DNA of 64,000 nucleotides, taken from JAVVHE01 sp038238915 (GTDB lineage: Bacteria > Pseudomonadota > Alphaproteobacteria > Sphingomonadales > Sphingomonadaceae). The DNA is taken from contig JBBSFH010000008.1 in assembly GCA_038238915.1 (NCBI GenBank), forward strand, positions 62,001-126,000, read 5' to 3'. The position numbers and the translations under genes are program-made. Each line of letters begins with the position of its first letter. The first letter of the stretch is position 1. Below the pieces are notes generated by a model. It was given only the letters and a program-made list of their open reading frames with translations. It was not told where the DNA came from and searched no databases. Shown in pieces: positions 23,758 through 33,700 of the stretch.

Positions 23758-24732
23758 ATGGCCGCGTATCAGAATATCTTCACCCAGGTGCAGCTCCGCG
23801 CCGCCCCCGAAATGGGGCCTCCGCTGCCCCATGCGGACTCGGCGCGCGACGGAATGCCCTGGTACTCAAACCTGATGGGCACGCTCGGCAACGCGCAGAT
23901 CGGCCCCATTTATCTGGGCACGCTCGGGATCATCTCGCTCTTCTGCGGGTTCATCGCGTTCGAGATCATCGGGCTGAACATGCTCGCGTCGGTCAACTGG
24001 AGCTGGATCGAATTCGTTCGCCAGTTGCCGTGGCTCGCGCTCGAACCGCCCGCGCCGCAATATGGTCTGCGGATCATCCCCCCGCTCGCGCAGGGCGGAT
24101 GGTGGCTGATGGCGGGCTTCTTCCTCACCACGTCGATCATTCTGTGGTGGGTGCGCAGCTACAACCGCGCGCGGTCGCTCGGCATCGGCACGCACACGAC
24201 GTGGGCGTTCGCCAGCGCCATCTGGCTCTATCTGGTGCTGGGCTTCATCCGCCCGGTGATGATGGGCAGCTGGTCCGAAGCGGTGCCGTTCGGCATCTTC
24301 CCGCATCTGGACTGGACCGCCGCTTTCTCGATCCGCTACGGTAACCTGTTCTACAACCCGTTCCACTGCCTCTCGATCGTGTTCCTCTATGGCTCCACAT
24401 TGCTGTTCGCGATGCACGGCGCGACGATCATGGCGGTCGGCCGCTACGGCGGCGAGCGCGAGCTCGAGCATATCACCGATCGCGGCACCGCGGCCGAGCG
24501 TGCAGGCCTGTTCTGGCGCTGGACGATGGGCTTTAACGCCACCTACGAAAGCGTCCATCGCTGGGCGTGGTGGTTTGCCGTATTGACCACGCTCACCGGC
24601 GGCATAGGTATTCTGCTCACCGGAACCGTCGTCGACAACTGGTATCTCTGGGCGGTCGATCACCATTACGCGACCCTCTATCCCGATACCGGCGTCGTCG
24701 ATCCCGCCCTATTGCCCGGAGCCCCGAAATGA
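23758..24732 (+). CDS. pufM: Photosynthetic reaction centre M subunit PufM
   Basis: 324 residues, GGGGAG upstream of the ATG. Numbering is again one ahead of Rhodobacter: H183 and H203 bind bacteriochlorophyll; H220, E235 and H267 bind the non-haem iron. RYGNLFYNPFHCLSIVFLYGS and FNATYESVHRWAWWFAVL are M-chain signatures. The C terminus is extended enough to contact a bound cytochrome, in keeping with the adjoining pufC. Its stop overlaps the pufC ATG (ATGA). Confidence 0.98.
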   Translation: MAAYQNIFTQVQLRAAPEMGPPLPHADSARDGMPWYSNLMGTLGNAQIGPIYLGTLGIISLFCGFIAFEIIGLNMLASVNWSWIEFVRQLPWLALEPPAPQYGLRIIPPLAQGGWWLMAGFFLTTSIILWWVRSYNRARSLGIGTHTTWAFASAIWLYLVLGFIRPVMMGSWSEAVPFGIFPHLDWTAAFSIRYGNLFYNPFHCLSIVFLYGSTLLFAMHGATIMAVGRYGGERELEHITDRGTAAERAGLFWRWTMGFNATYESVHRWAWWFAVLTTLTGGIGILLTGTVVDNWYLWAVDHHYATLYPDTGVVDPALLPGAPK

Positions 24733-25907
24733 GCCTCGCAGCCCCCAAGCATCTCGCCCTGATCGTCGCCGGTTCGGCGCTGCTGCTTGGCGGCTGCGAT
24801 CTCGGCAAGAAGGTCACCTACCAGAACGGCTATCGCGGCACGGGCATCCAGCAGGTCATCCAGCCATCGCTGATCCCGGTCGCCGCCGCGATCCCGCCCG
24901 AACCCTATCCCGCAGGCCCCGATGAGGGGGACCGCGCCGGCAAGACCTACCAGAACGTCCAGGTGCTCAAATACGCGAGCACGGACGATTTCAACCGCAT
25001 CATGCTCTCGATGAACGCGTGGATCGGCACTGGCGAGCAGGGCTGCAACTATTGCCACAATCCTAACAACATGGCCTCGGACGAGAAATACACCAAGGTC
25101 GTCGCGCGCCGGATGTTGCAGATGACCGCGAACATCAACAACAACTGGACGCAGCACGTCCACCAGACCGGCGTCACCTGCTGGACGTGCCACCGTGGCA
25201 ACGCGGTCCCCGTCTACAACTGGAACCTCGGCCCGAAGCCGGGCGATCCGCTGAAGCTCGCGGGGAACAAGCACGGCAAGGATACGCCGCTCGCGGTGGT
25301 CGCCTATTCGGATTTGCCCAACCAGCCCTTCGCCAACTATCTGAACACCGAACCCCGCATGATCCGGGTCGCGGCGAACAGTCCCTATCCCGGCCACGGG
25401 GACACCATGGCGATCAACAGCGCTCGCGGCACCTATGGGCTCATGATGCACATGTCCTCCGCGCTCGGCGTCAACTGCACCTACTGCCACAACACGCAGA
25501 GCTTCCGGCAGTGGAGCCTCAGTCGCCCGCAGCGCGCCAACGCGTGGTACGGCATCCGCATGGTGCGCGATATCAACGTCAACTATATCGGCGGCCTCGC
25601 CTCGGTGTTCCCCGCCTACCGCAAGGGCCCGCAGGGCGATCCGAACAAGGCGAACTGCGGCACCTGCCACCAGGGTCAGGCAAAGCCGATGGGCGGCTAT
25701 CCGATGCTGTCGCAATATCCGGTGCTCAAGGGACCACGCTCGCTCGCAAACACCGCGGCACCGGCCACGAACGCAACGTTGGCGGCACCCAATGGCGAGG
25801 ACGTGAACGGCCCCACCGCCGCCGCCCCCAGATCGACCCCCGTGGCCGCAGCCACCATGCCGATGCCCAGGGGTGGCAGCGCGGTCGCGGCCAGCATCGG
25901 CGGCTAG
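24729..25907 (+). CDS. pufC: PufC, reaction-centre tetrahaem cytochrome c subunit
   Basis: 392 residues. A lipoprotein signal (ALIVAGSALLLGGC, lipidated C23) anchors it on the periplasmic side. Four haem-binding motifs are present: CNYCH (106-110), CWTCH (151-155), CTYCH (250-254) and CGTCH (310-314), with methionines placed as sixth ligands (RRMLQM, GLMMHM). It re-reduces the oxidised special pair. A 50-residue Ala/Pro/Thr-rich tail follows the last haem. Last gene of the bchC-to-pufC run; a hairpin follows. Confidence 0.97.
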   Translation: MSLAAPKHLALIVAGSALLLGGCDLGKKVTYQNGYRGTGIQQVIQPSLIPVAAAIPPEPYPAGPDEGDRAGKTYQNVQVLKYASTDDFNRIMLSMNAWIGTGEQGCNYCHNPNNMASDEKYTKVVARRMLQMTANINNNWTQHVHQTGVTCWTCHRGNAVPVYNWNLGPKPGDPLKLAGNKHGKDTPLAVVAYSDLPNQPFANYLNTEPRMIRVAANSPYPGHGDTMAINSARGTYGLMMHMSSALGVNCTYCHNTQSFRQWSLSRPQRANAWYGIRMVRDINVNYIGGLASVFPAYRKGPQGDPNKANCGTCHQGQAKPMGGYPMLSQYPVLKGPRSLANTAAPATNATLAAPNGEDVNGPTAAAPRSTPVAAATMPMPRGGSAVAASIGG

Positions 25908-25910
25908 GAA

Positions 25911-25968
25911 CGCGATCCCGCCCAACCGGTCCGCCTGCTCGAACGCAGGTGGACCGGCGGGGATCGCG
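25911..25968. terminator. Long bidirectional hairpin after pufC
   Basis: CGCGATCCC (25911-25919) pairs with GGGATCGCG (25960-25968), CCGGTCC (25926-25932) with GGACCGG (25951-25957), and CCTGC with GCAGG further in. The hairpin lies between the convergent pufC and SDR genes and probably stops transcription from both sides. No T-tract is seen. Confidence 0.65.
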
Positions 25969-25986
25969 TGACGATAACGATCGCGC

Positions 25987-26775
25987 TCAGCCGTCGGCGG
26001 CCACAATGCCGCGACGGAATTTCGCCATCCCCCCGATCCAGCGCTCGTAGTCCGCCGCCTTGTTCGCGCGATATTCGGCGACCTGGCGGTGCGGCAGGAT
26101 CAGGAACCGCCCATCGGCCAACCCCGCCAGCGCCGTCGCCGCCACCGCGTCCGCGCTCAATATCCCGTCCACATCCGCGCCACCCATATTGGGGTGTCCG
26201 TGGATCATCGCGGTTTCCACCGCCTGCGGACAGAGCGCCGCCACGCGGATGCCGTGATCGCGGTGCGTGATCGCGAGGCTCTCGGCGAACGCCAGCGCCG
26301 CCGCCTTGCTCGCCGCGTAGGGGGCAGCGCCGATGATGTTGAGCAGCCCCGCCGCGCTCACCGTCTGCAGGAACCAGCCTTCGCGCCGCGCGATCATGTG
26401 GGGCAGCACCGCGCGCGCCGCCCAAACATGCGCCATCACATTCACCCGCCAGCTGCGATCCCATTCGCTGTCCGGAGCACTCGCCGCATTGGCCGTATCG
26501 GCATCGCGCGCGAGAATCCCTGCGTTCGATGCCATCAGCGCGATCGGCCCCACCTCGGCCTCGGTCCGCTGCACCAACCCCGCAATCTCCGCCTCGCGCC
26601 CCGCGTCCGCCGCGATCGCCACGCCGCCAACCCTGCGCGCAACCGCCTCCCCCGCCGCCGCATCCCGGTCCGATACCACCACCCGCGCCCCCTCGTCCGC
26701 GAACGCCTGCGCGAGCGCGGCCCCGATGCCGCCGCCTGCTCCGGTGATGATGACGACGCGATCGGTCCAGTTCAT
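25987..26775 (-). CDS. SDR-family oxidoreductase
   Basis: 262 residues from the ATG at 26775. Short-chain dehydrogenase: TGAGGGIG cofactor motif near the N terminus, SNAG in the middle, and catalytic S...YAASK in VSAAGLLNIIGAAPYAASKA. VVSDRDAAAG has an Asp after the second strand, which suggests NAD(H) preference. Substrate unknown. The frame is open another 1.5 kb upstream, but that is antisense to the helicase gene. It shares a short divergent region with the helicase. Confidence 0.85.
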   Translation of the reverse strand: MNWTDRVVIITGAGGGIGAALAQAFADEGARVVVSDRDAAAGEAVARRVGGVAIAADAGREAEIAGLVQRTEAEVGPIALMASNAGILARDADTANAASAPDSEWDRSWRVNVMAHVWAARAVLPHMIARREGWFLQTVSAAGLLNIIGAAPYAASKAAALAFAESLAITHRDHGIRVAALCPQAVETAMIHGHPNMGGADVDGILSADAVAATALAGLADGRFLILPHRQVAEYRANKAADYERWIGGMAKFRRGIVAADG

Positions 26776-26844
26776 GCCCCAGCCTCCAGTTATGGCGCGA
26801 TCCGCGCGTGCGTGAGGCACGGATGATGCGCTAAGCGATGCGCG

Positions 26845-29571
26845 ATGCAACTCCCCCACCCCGCGCTCTGCGTCACGCACGACACGGTGTGGCGCGCCGC
26901 GCCGGGCGTTGCTGCGCAGCCGCTCACGCGCACGCAGGCGATCCGCGCAGCGACCGAAACGCCGCATCTGATCCTGAACGCCCCGCTGGCGGCGGCGAGG
27001 CTTGGATATCCCGAGCTGTCGGGCCTCGATCTGCTCGAACTCTTCGCCTTCATTCACCCCGCGCGCTTCGCCGTTCCATCGGCGGCGGGCCTGGCGGATG
27101 CGCTCGGCACCGCCGCGCCTACGCCGGGTGAGGCCGAAGCCAGCGCGCTCGCCGCCATGGCCGCGCAGCTCCTCGACCAGCTCGTCGATCCCGCATGGGA
27201 CGCCCGCCCCGGTGCGCACGCCGACGCGCAGGCGCTCACCCGCGCCCGCTGGCTCTGGGCCGCCGACGTCAACGCGCGCCTTGCCAAACCGCCCAAACCC
27301 GAACGCGCGCTGTTCGATGCGCTGCCCCGCTTCACCGATACGCCGCCCCGCGCGCGCCCGCGCACTGTCGTGCTCGCCGATGCGGCGGTCCTCGCGCGGC
27401 TGCGCGGCCTGCTCGGCGAAGACGCCGAGGATCGCAGCGGCCAGCGCGATTACGCGCTCGCCGCCGCGCACGCCTTCGCCCCGCGCGAAGCCCCCGGCCA
27501 GCCGCAGCTCATGCTCGCCGAAGCGGGCACCGGCATCGGCAAGACGCTCGGCTATCTCGCCCCCGCCGCGCTCTGGGCGGAAGAAAGCGGCGGCGCGGTC
27601 TGGGTCAGCACCTACACCAAGGCGCTGCAACGCCAGCTCGCGCGCGAATCCGCCCGCCTTTTCCCCGGCGAACCCGCGCGCGTCGTCGTGCGCAAGGGCC
27701 GCGAAAACTACCTCTGCCTGCTCAACCTCGAAGACGCCACGCAAGGCGCGTTCGCCGGTCGTGCCGCGATCTTCGCGCTGCTCGCCGCGCGCTGGGCACG
27801 CTTCACGCGCGATGGCGATATGGTCGGCGGCGATCTCCCCGGCTGGCTCCCGGGCCTCTTCGGCCGCAACGCGCTCGCCGCGCTGACCGATCGCCGCGGC
27901 GAATGCGTGCGCGCGGGCTGCCCGCACTACCGCGCCTGCTTCATCGAACGCAGCACCCGCGCGTCCGCCGACGCGAGCATCGTCGTCGCCAACCACGCGC
28001 TCGTCATGGCCAACGCGGTGCGCGGCCGCAGCGAGGGCCGCGAGCTGACCCGCATCGTCTTCGACGAGGGCCACCATCTGTTCGACGCTGCCGACAGCGC
28101 GTTCAGCCTCGCACTCACCGGCCGCGAGGGCATCGAACTCGCGCACTGGCTGCTCGGCCCCAGCCGTGCCACGCGCGGCCGCAGGCGGGGCCTCGCCGCA
28201 CGCCTCGCGGACGCGGCCAGCTACGACGAGGGTGCGGCCGCAGCACTCCGCCATTTGCTAGCTGCCGCCGCCCAGCTTCCGGGCGAAGGCTGGCTCCCCC
28301 GCCTGATCGACGCCACTCCCCAAGGCCCGATCGAGGCGCTGCTGGGCGCAGTCCGCGATACCGTCCTCGCGCGCGCCGAACCCGGCGACGAGGGCCACGG
28401 CCTCGAAACCGAAGCCGCACACCTCCCCCCCACGCTGATCGAGGCAGCAGCCGCCGCCTCCGCCGCGCTCGCCCGGCTGCGCGCGCCGATGGCGGCGCTC
28501 GAGGCGCGCCTCGCCGCATTGATCGAGGCCGCGCCCGAATGGCTCGACACGCAGGGCCGCGCGCGACTGGAGGCGGCTGCGGCGGGACTGCGCCTGCGCG
28601 GCGGGCAGGTGTCGGAATGGACCGCGCTCCTCGATCGCCTCGGTGGTTCGCCCGATCCGCTGTTCGTCGACTGGCTCGCGCTCGATCGCGCCTCGGGCCG
28701 CGAATTTGACGTCGGCGTCCGGCGGCACTGGCTCGATCCGACCAAACCCTTCGCGCACGCCGTCCTCGCCCCAGCGCACGGCGCGCTGATCACATCCGCC
28801 ACATTGCGCGCGCGCGGCAAGGCGCTCACCGGCGCGGACGATTGGCGCGATACCGAACATCGCACCGGCGCCACACATCTCGCCCTCCCGCCCGGTCGCT
28901 TCGCGGCCCCCAGCCCGTTTGATTACGCCACGAACGTCCGCGTGCTCGTCGTCACCGATATCGATCGCCGCAATCCGGCCAGCCTCGCGGGTGGGTTCGC
29001 AGCGCTGATCGAAGCGAGCGGCGGCGGCGCGCTCGGGCTGTTCAGTGCCATCGCGCGTCTGAAGGCCACCTACGCCCGCATCGTCGATCCGCTCACCGCC
29101 AAAGGCTTGGCCGTCTTCGCACAGCATGTCGATCCGATCGATACCGGCACGCTCGTCGATCTGTTCCGCGCCGATCCGCACGCCTCGCTGCTCGGCTCGG
29201 ACGCGCTCAGAGACGGCGTCGACGTCCCCGGCGATGCGCTCCGCCTGATCGTCATGGAGGGCGTTCCGTGGCCGAGGCGGACCGTCCTCCACGCCGCACG
29301 CCGCGCCGCGTTCGGGGGCGCGGATTATGACGATCTGATCGTCCAGGGCCGCATCGCACAAGCGTTCGGCCGCCTGATCCGCCGCGCGGACGATCGCGGC
29401 GTGTTCGTCATCCTGGGCAGCGCGGTGCCCACCCGGCTGCTCGCGGGGTTGCCCGCCGATGTCGCGGTCGAGCGTATCCCCCTCGCCGAAGCACGCGCAG
29501 CCGTGCGGGCATTCGTCGGCGACACCGCAGCGGCCACCCGCGCGGCTTGTAAAACCCCGGTAGCACGGTAA
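26845..29571 (+). CDS. DinG-type ATP-dependent DNA helicase
   Basis: 908 residues. Superfamily 2 XPD/DinG helicase: Walker A EAGTGIGKTLGYL, motif Ia STYTKALQRQL, iron-sulfur cysteines in YLCLLN and GECVRAGCPHYRAC, Walker B FDEGHHL, and C-terminal motifs LLGSDALRDGVDVPGD and QAFGRLIRR. The first ~200 residues are alphaproteobacteria-type N-terminal sequence without a motif I recognise. It probably unwinds forked or R-loop DNA during replication and repair. The next gene starts 11 bases downstream. Confidence 0.9.
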   Translation: MQLPHPALCVTHDTVWRAAPGVAAQPLTRTQAIRAATETPHLILNAPLAAARLGYPELSGLDLLELFAFIHPARFAVPSAAGLADALGTAAPTPGEAEASALAAMAAQLLDQLVDPAWDARPGAHADAQALTRARWLWAADVNARLAKPPKPERALFDALPRFTDTPPRARPRTVVLADAAVLARLRGLLGEDAEDRSGQRDYALAAAHAFAPREAPGQPQLMLAEAGTGIGKTLGYLAPAALWAEESGGAVWVSTYTKALQRQLARESARLFPGEPARVVVRKGRENYLCLLNLEDATQGAFAGRAAIFALLAARWARFTRDGDMVGGDLPGWLPGLFGRNALAALTDRRGECVRAGCPHYRACFIERSTRASADASIVVANHALVMANAVRGRSEGRELTRIVFDEGHHLFDAADSAFSLALTGREGIELAHWLLGPSRATRGRRRGLAARLADAASYDEGAAAALRHLLAAAAQLPGEGWLPRLIDATPQGPIEALLGAVRDTVLARAEPGDEGHGLETEAAHLPPTLIEAAAAASAALARLRAPMAALEARLAALIEAAPEWLDTQGRARLEAAAAGLRLRGGQVSEWTALLDRLGGSPDPLFVDWLALDRASGREFDVGVRRHWLDPTKPFAHAVLAPAHGALITSATLRARGKALTGADDWRDTEHRTGATHLALPPGRFAAPSPFDYATNVRVLVVTDIDRRNPASLAGGFAALIEASGGGALGLFSAIARLKATYARIVDPLTAKGLAVFAQHVDPIDTGTLVDLFRADPHASLLGSDALRDGVDVPGDALRLIVMEGVPWPRRTVLHAARRAAFGGADYDDLIVQGRIAQAFGRLIRRADDRGVFVILGSAVPTRLLAGLPADVAVERIPLAEARAAVRAFVGDTAAATRAACKTPVAR

Positions 29572-29582
29572 CCGGCGAAACG

Positions 29583-30119
29583 ATGCGCCACCTCGCCCTG
29601 CTCCGCCACGCCAAATCGAGCTGGGACGATAGCGTCAAAACCGATTTCGATCGCCCGCTGAACGCCAAGGGCAGGCGCGCCGCCGCAACGATGGGTGCGT
29701 TCATGCGCATCCACGCGCTCGCCTACGATCTCGTCCTCGCCTCGCCCGCCGAACGCGTCCGCCAAACGCTCGCCGGGGTGGAAGACGGGCTGGGCCGCGC
29801 GCTCGCGCCGGTCTTCGATAGCCGCATCTACATGGCGAGCCACACCGGTCTGGCCGAGATCGTCGCGAGCCTTCCCGCCTCGCATGCGCGCGTGCTGCTG
29901 ATCGGGCACAATCCCGGGATCGAAGAGCTGGTGCTGTGGCTCGTCCCCGAAGGTCAGCGCGGCGCGGTCGAGGAGAAATACCCCACCGCAGCCCTCGCCG
30001 AACTGGACATCGCGGTCTCCGGCTGGAGTGCCATCGGCGAGCGCTCGGCCGTACTCACGCGCTTCACGCGCCCGCGCGATCTCGATTCCGCACTCGGCCC
30101 CGATGCGGACGAAGCATAA
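29583..30119 (+). CDS. SixA-like histidine phosphatase
   Basis: 178 residues. The histidine phosphatase motif LLRHAKSSWDD is at the N terminus; a second catalytic histidine is in LLIGHNPGIEEL, and LASPAERVRQT provides the phosphate-binding arginine. SixA family members remove phosphate from phosphohistidine in signalling proteins; the target here is unknown. Probably cotranscribed with the helicase. Confidence 0.85.
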   Translation: MRHLALLRHAKSSWDDSVKTDFDRPLNAKGRRAAATMGAFMRIHALAYDLVLASPAERVRQTLAGVEDGLGRALAPVFDSRIYMASHTGLAEIVASLPASHARVLLIGHNPGIEELVLWLVPEGQRGAVEEKYPTAALAELDIAVSGWSAIGERSAVLTRFTRPRDLDSALGPDADEA

Positions 30120-30134
30120 GCCGCGCGCGCTGCC

Positions 30135-30512
30135 TCAGCCGCAAAAGCCGGGCTTCGCCACCGGTGCTGCCGCCGTATGCTGCCGCCAGCCGCCGCCCGC
30201 ATCGCGGTACCAATGCCCGGTGCCCACCGAATCGAGGATCTGGCACGCCGCAGCCCCCGCCACTTCGGCGATCGTCACACCGCGCTTGGCCGCCAGATCG
30301 GTGTAAACCGCGCGGCGCTTGATGTTGACCTGGTCCACGCGCGCGCGCACGTCCGCCGAGACCGAGCCGCGCACGCCCAGATACCCGTCCGCGCCCTCCC
30401 CCACCGTCCCCGCCGCCTGCGCGCCGACGATCGCGGCATCCTGCGCGTGCGCGGCCGAAAGCAAGGCCACGCCGAGTGAGACCGAAAATATGATGGCGAG
30501 CGAGCGCTTCAT
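30135..30512 (-). CDS. ydbL: YdbL-family periplasmic protein (DUF1318)
   Basis: 125 residues with a signal peptide (LAIIFSVSLGVALLSAAHAQ). The DUF1318 core is seen in GADGYLGVRGSVSADVRARVDQVN and RRAVYTDLAAKRGVTIAEVAG. In Escherichia coli, YdbL is encoded with YdbH and YnbE and affects their bridge. The C terminus carries an extra WYRDAGGGW segment with cysteines. Its ATG overlaps the ynbE stop. Confidence 0.85.
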   Translation of the reverse strand: MKRSLAIIFSVSLGVALLSAAHAQDAAIVGAQAAGTVGEGADGYLGVRGSVSADVRARVDQVNIKRRAVYTDLAAKRGVTIAEVAGAAACQILDSVGTGHWYRDAGGGWRQHTAAAPVAKPGFCG

Positions 30513-30709
30513 GGCTGGGGCGCCTTCTTGGCTGGGAACAGATCGGGGTTCGAAGAAATCAGGTCCTTCACGTCACGCTCGAGCCTCACGACCACTTCCT
30601 GCTTGATATTGACGTTCAGGTTGATCTCGATTGGCTTGTCGGGTGCGCGAAGCTGCACGCATCCCGCAAACGCGAGCGGTGCCAGCACCACAAGGATTAA
30701 TCGGCGCAC
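30509..30709 (-). CDS. ynbE: YnbE-family outer-membrane lipoprotein
   Basis: 66 residues: lipobox VVLAPLAFAGC (C16), then KPIEINLNVNIKQEVVVRLE, the conserved YnbE strand. In E. coli YnbE multimers extend the YdbH beta groove to the outer membrane. Encoded between ydbH and ydbL, the same order as in enterobacteria. A 90-base gap separates it from the ydbH stop. Confidence 0.88.
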   Translation of the reverse strand: MRRLILVVLAPLAFAGCVQLRAPDKPIEINLNVNIKQEVVVRLERDVKDLISSNPDLFPAKKAPQP

Positions 30710-30799
30710 ATCGGCCTCGGCTCCATCATCGATCTTACGCCTCCAAACGTCGGCGTATCGCGTTGCCTCGTCAATGCGCGCCGCAGCGTGTCGCGCAGG

Positions 30800-33700
30800 T
30801 TAACGCGCTCCGGGCGGTCTGGCGGCGGGTGGCGGTGCGGGTACAGGCGTGGGCGCGGCCGCATCGGCCTGCCGCGCCGCATCGATGAACGGGGTCGCAT
30901 CTCCCAGGCTGGACGCGGTACCCAGCAGCCGCCGGAACGGCGCGCGCACGCTCACCGTGAAGCGGAACGGCACGCCGGGCGCCAAGCTCGGCACGCGCTT
31001 GCCCGTCTTCACCGGCGCCTCATTCTCGCCCAACAGTCGGATGTCGGTCACCAGATCGCCATCGAGGTCGCCGTTCAGCCCGAGCGTCAGCGTGCGGTAG
31101 CGCAGCGATCGCAGCGCGCCGAACGCGAGCTTCGCTCCGGCAGGAAGATTGTCGCCGAACGATCCCAGATAGCGCAGCCGTCCGCCATCCGCGCGCGCGG
31201 TCAGCAGGCCACCCTCGATACGGCTTCCCGATTTGCTCAGCACCAGCGGCAGTTGCCCATCGAAAATGCCGCTCGCATCGAGGTTCTTGATATCCAGCCT
31301 CTGCAGAAATTGCGCGAGATCCAGCCCGCGCACGCCGAGCGTAAAGCGCCGCTCGGGCAACGCGGTGTCGAGCGTCACTGGCGCGAGCGCGAGATGGCCA
31401 CCAGCAAAGGGAAAACGCAGCCGTTCCACACGGATCTGCGTCGCGGATAACAATTGCACCTGCGCGACCCCGTTCTCCACCAGCACGCCCGGATTCACCG
31501 CGCCGATCGTGAAGGTTGCCGGATCGGACACAATCGCGGGCAGACGCGGCAGATGGATGCTGCCGCTCACCGCACGCACCGGCCCCAGCGCGGCGGTGGC
31601 GAACGAAAGCCGATCGAGCGCCACCGTCGCCTCGCCACCGAGCGTCCCGTTCGCATACGCCAGATGCGCGGTCGCGGTCGTGCGCCCGGTGACGTTCTCG
31701 ATGATGCCACGCGCGCGCTCCGAGATCCGATAGGGCTGGAGCGCGGGCGAGAAGGCGAGCGTGCTGGCGATGTCGAGCGTACCGGTCGCATCGCCCGGCC
31801 GATAGCGCCCGCTGAGTGTCGCCAGCCGAGCGTCCGAGCCTTCGAGATCGAGCGCGGCCGAGCCGGTCGCCACCCCGTCAGCATAGCGCAGTGCCAGCCC
31901 ACTGACCGCGAGCGGCGCGATGCGTGGACGCGCCAGCAGATCGCGCACCCGCGCGGTGCCCGCCGAAAGCGTCGCCACACCCGCTGGCGTCAGCCCCCAA
32001 TCGCCCGCAATCGTGCGCACCTCGAACCGCAGACCCGGCAGCGCCCCGTCCTCGATCCGCCCCGCGAACGCCCAGCCGCCCGGCGTACTGCGCGCGTCCG
32101 TGGTCAGACGCGCGAGCGTCAGCGGCCGTGCACCGCTGTCGAGCCTCGCGAGCACACGGACCTGCGCGGCGACCGCGCGAACAATCGGCACCGCATCGCT
32201 CCCCGAAAGCGCGACCGTTACCGGCCCCGTCCTCACCGTGAACCGCGTCTGTGCGAACACTCCCGCCGCCGCGAAGTCCGGCAACATGAAACCGCCCGCC
32301 AGTGCACCATTCGGGGCAATAACGAGTGCAGGCCCCGCTCCCGGGCAGAGCGTCGTCACCGCATCGGTCAGCGTATAGCGCGGCTCGATCACTCGGCGCG
32401 CGGCCACCGCGAGGCAGCGCGTCGGCGTCAGCGTCACGCCCGGCGTCAGCGTGATCGCCACATCGGCCGCAGGCACCGCCAGCCCCTCCACCCGCCCCGG
32501 CCCCAGCGGACCATCGAGCAGCAACGGCCCCGCGAGGTGGATGCGATTACCCGCGCGCGCGAACGTCAGCTCAGTCGCACCGATGCGCGCACTCCCCGCC
32601 GCGAACGCGCCGAGCGTCAGCCGACCGTGCAGATCGGGCGCGGTCGCAAATGCGATGCGCGCGTCAGGCAGCCCACCGCCCCCAATCGTGACCGCGCCCC
32701 CGCCAATCCCGCGCCGATAGCTCGCCACCGCGCCACTCGCGGAGCGTACCGTGAAAAGATCACGCGGCCTCACCGAACCCGGGCTTAGCGACACATCCCC
32801 CGCCACCTCGAAATCGCTCGCCGCCCGGGCCAACGCCGCGCGGATCGCACTCTCCAGCGGCCCGAGCGGAGTCGGCGAAAGCCCCCCGGTCGCCTGCCCC
32901 AGCCGCACCCGCGCCGCCTGCGCGAGCGCGATGTGCGTCACCGTCGCGTGGCCGACCGTCATTGGCGGCTGCGTCGATGGATCGAAATCGATCCGCCCAC
33001 CGAACACTGCCGCCGCCGCGCTCCAGTCCTGATACGCCAGCCCCTTCGCGCTAGCCCGCAGATCGCCGCGAACGCGCGTCGGCCCCGCCGACCCGTCGAA
33101 CGCGACCCGTGCCAGGTCCGCGCGCCCGCCCGCCGCACCGGGCCGCGAAAGCACGAGCACAACGTGGCCATCCGCGCGCGTCAGCGGATCGGGCAGCCGC
33201 ACGTCGATCGCAGCGCGCGCCGACGCAGCCGCCGCCCCCGCACAGGCCAACGCGCCGATGTCGAGCACGCCCGCCACCGTGCCGACGCGCCGCCGCGCCC
33301 CCAGCGCCAGGTCGCCGCCTCCAAGCGGGATCGCACAGCCCGCAACCGCGAGAGTGGCCGGAGCAAGCCGCAGACGCCCATCGAAGCGCCCCGCCGGATT
33401 GCCAGCGCCCGCCAGCCCTCCCGCCAGCGGCCCATAAGGCGTCGCCAACAAAACTCGCCCATCGATGATCCGCAGATCGAGATCGGGCAGCCGCGATGGC
33501 GTTCCATCGGGCGGCGGCCGCAGCCGGTCGAGCGTGCCGAGCGTCACGCGCCCCGATCGATCGATGCGCGCGCGCAGCACCGGCCGCAGCAGCCGCGCAC
33601 CCGCCAGATGCGGTGTCAGACCCGTCCACGTCAGCGCGATATCCGCGCGCGCCGCGATCAGATCGGGGTGCGCGGGATCGCCAAGCACGATGTCGCGCGC

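Noticed and set aside
26776..28254. N-terminal extension of the SDR at 25987-26775
   Set aside because: The extension is antisense to the DinG-type helicase. The SDR family begins at the ATG at 26775.
31454..32788. Long plus-strand open frame opposite ydbH
   Set aside because: Antisense to a well-supported YdbH protein and composed mostly of Arg, Pro and Gln.
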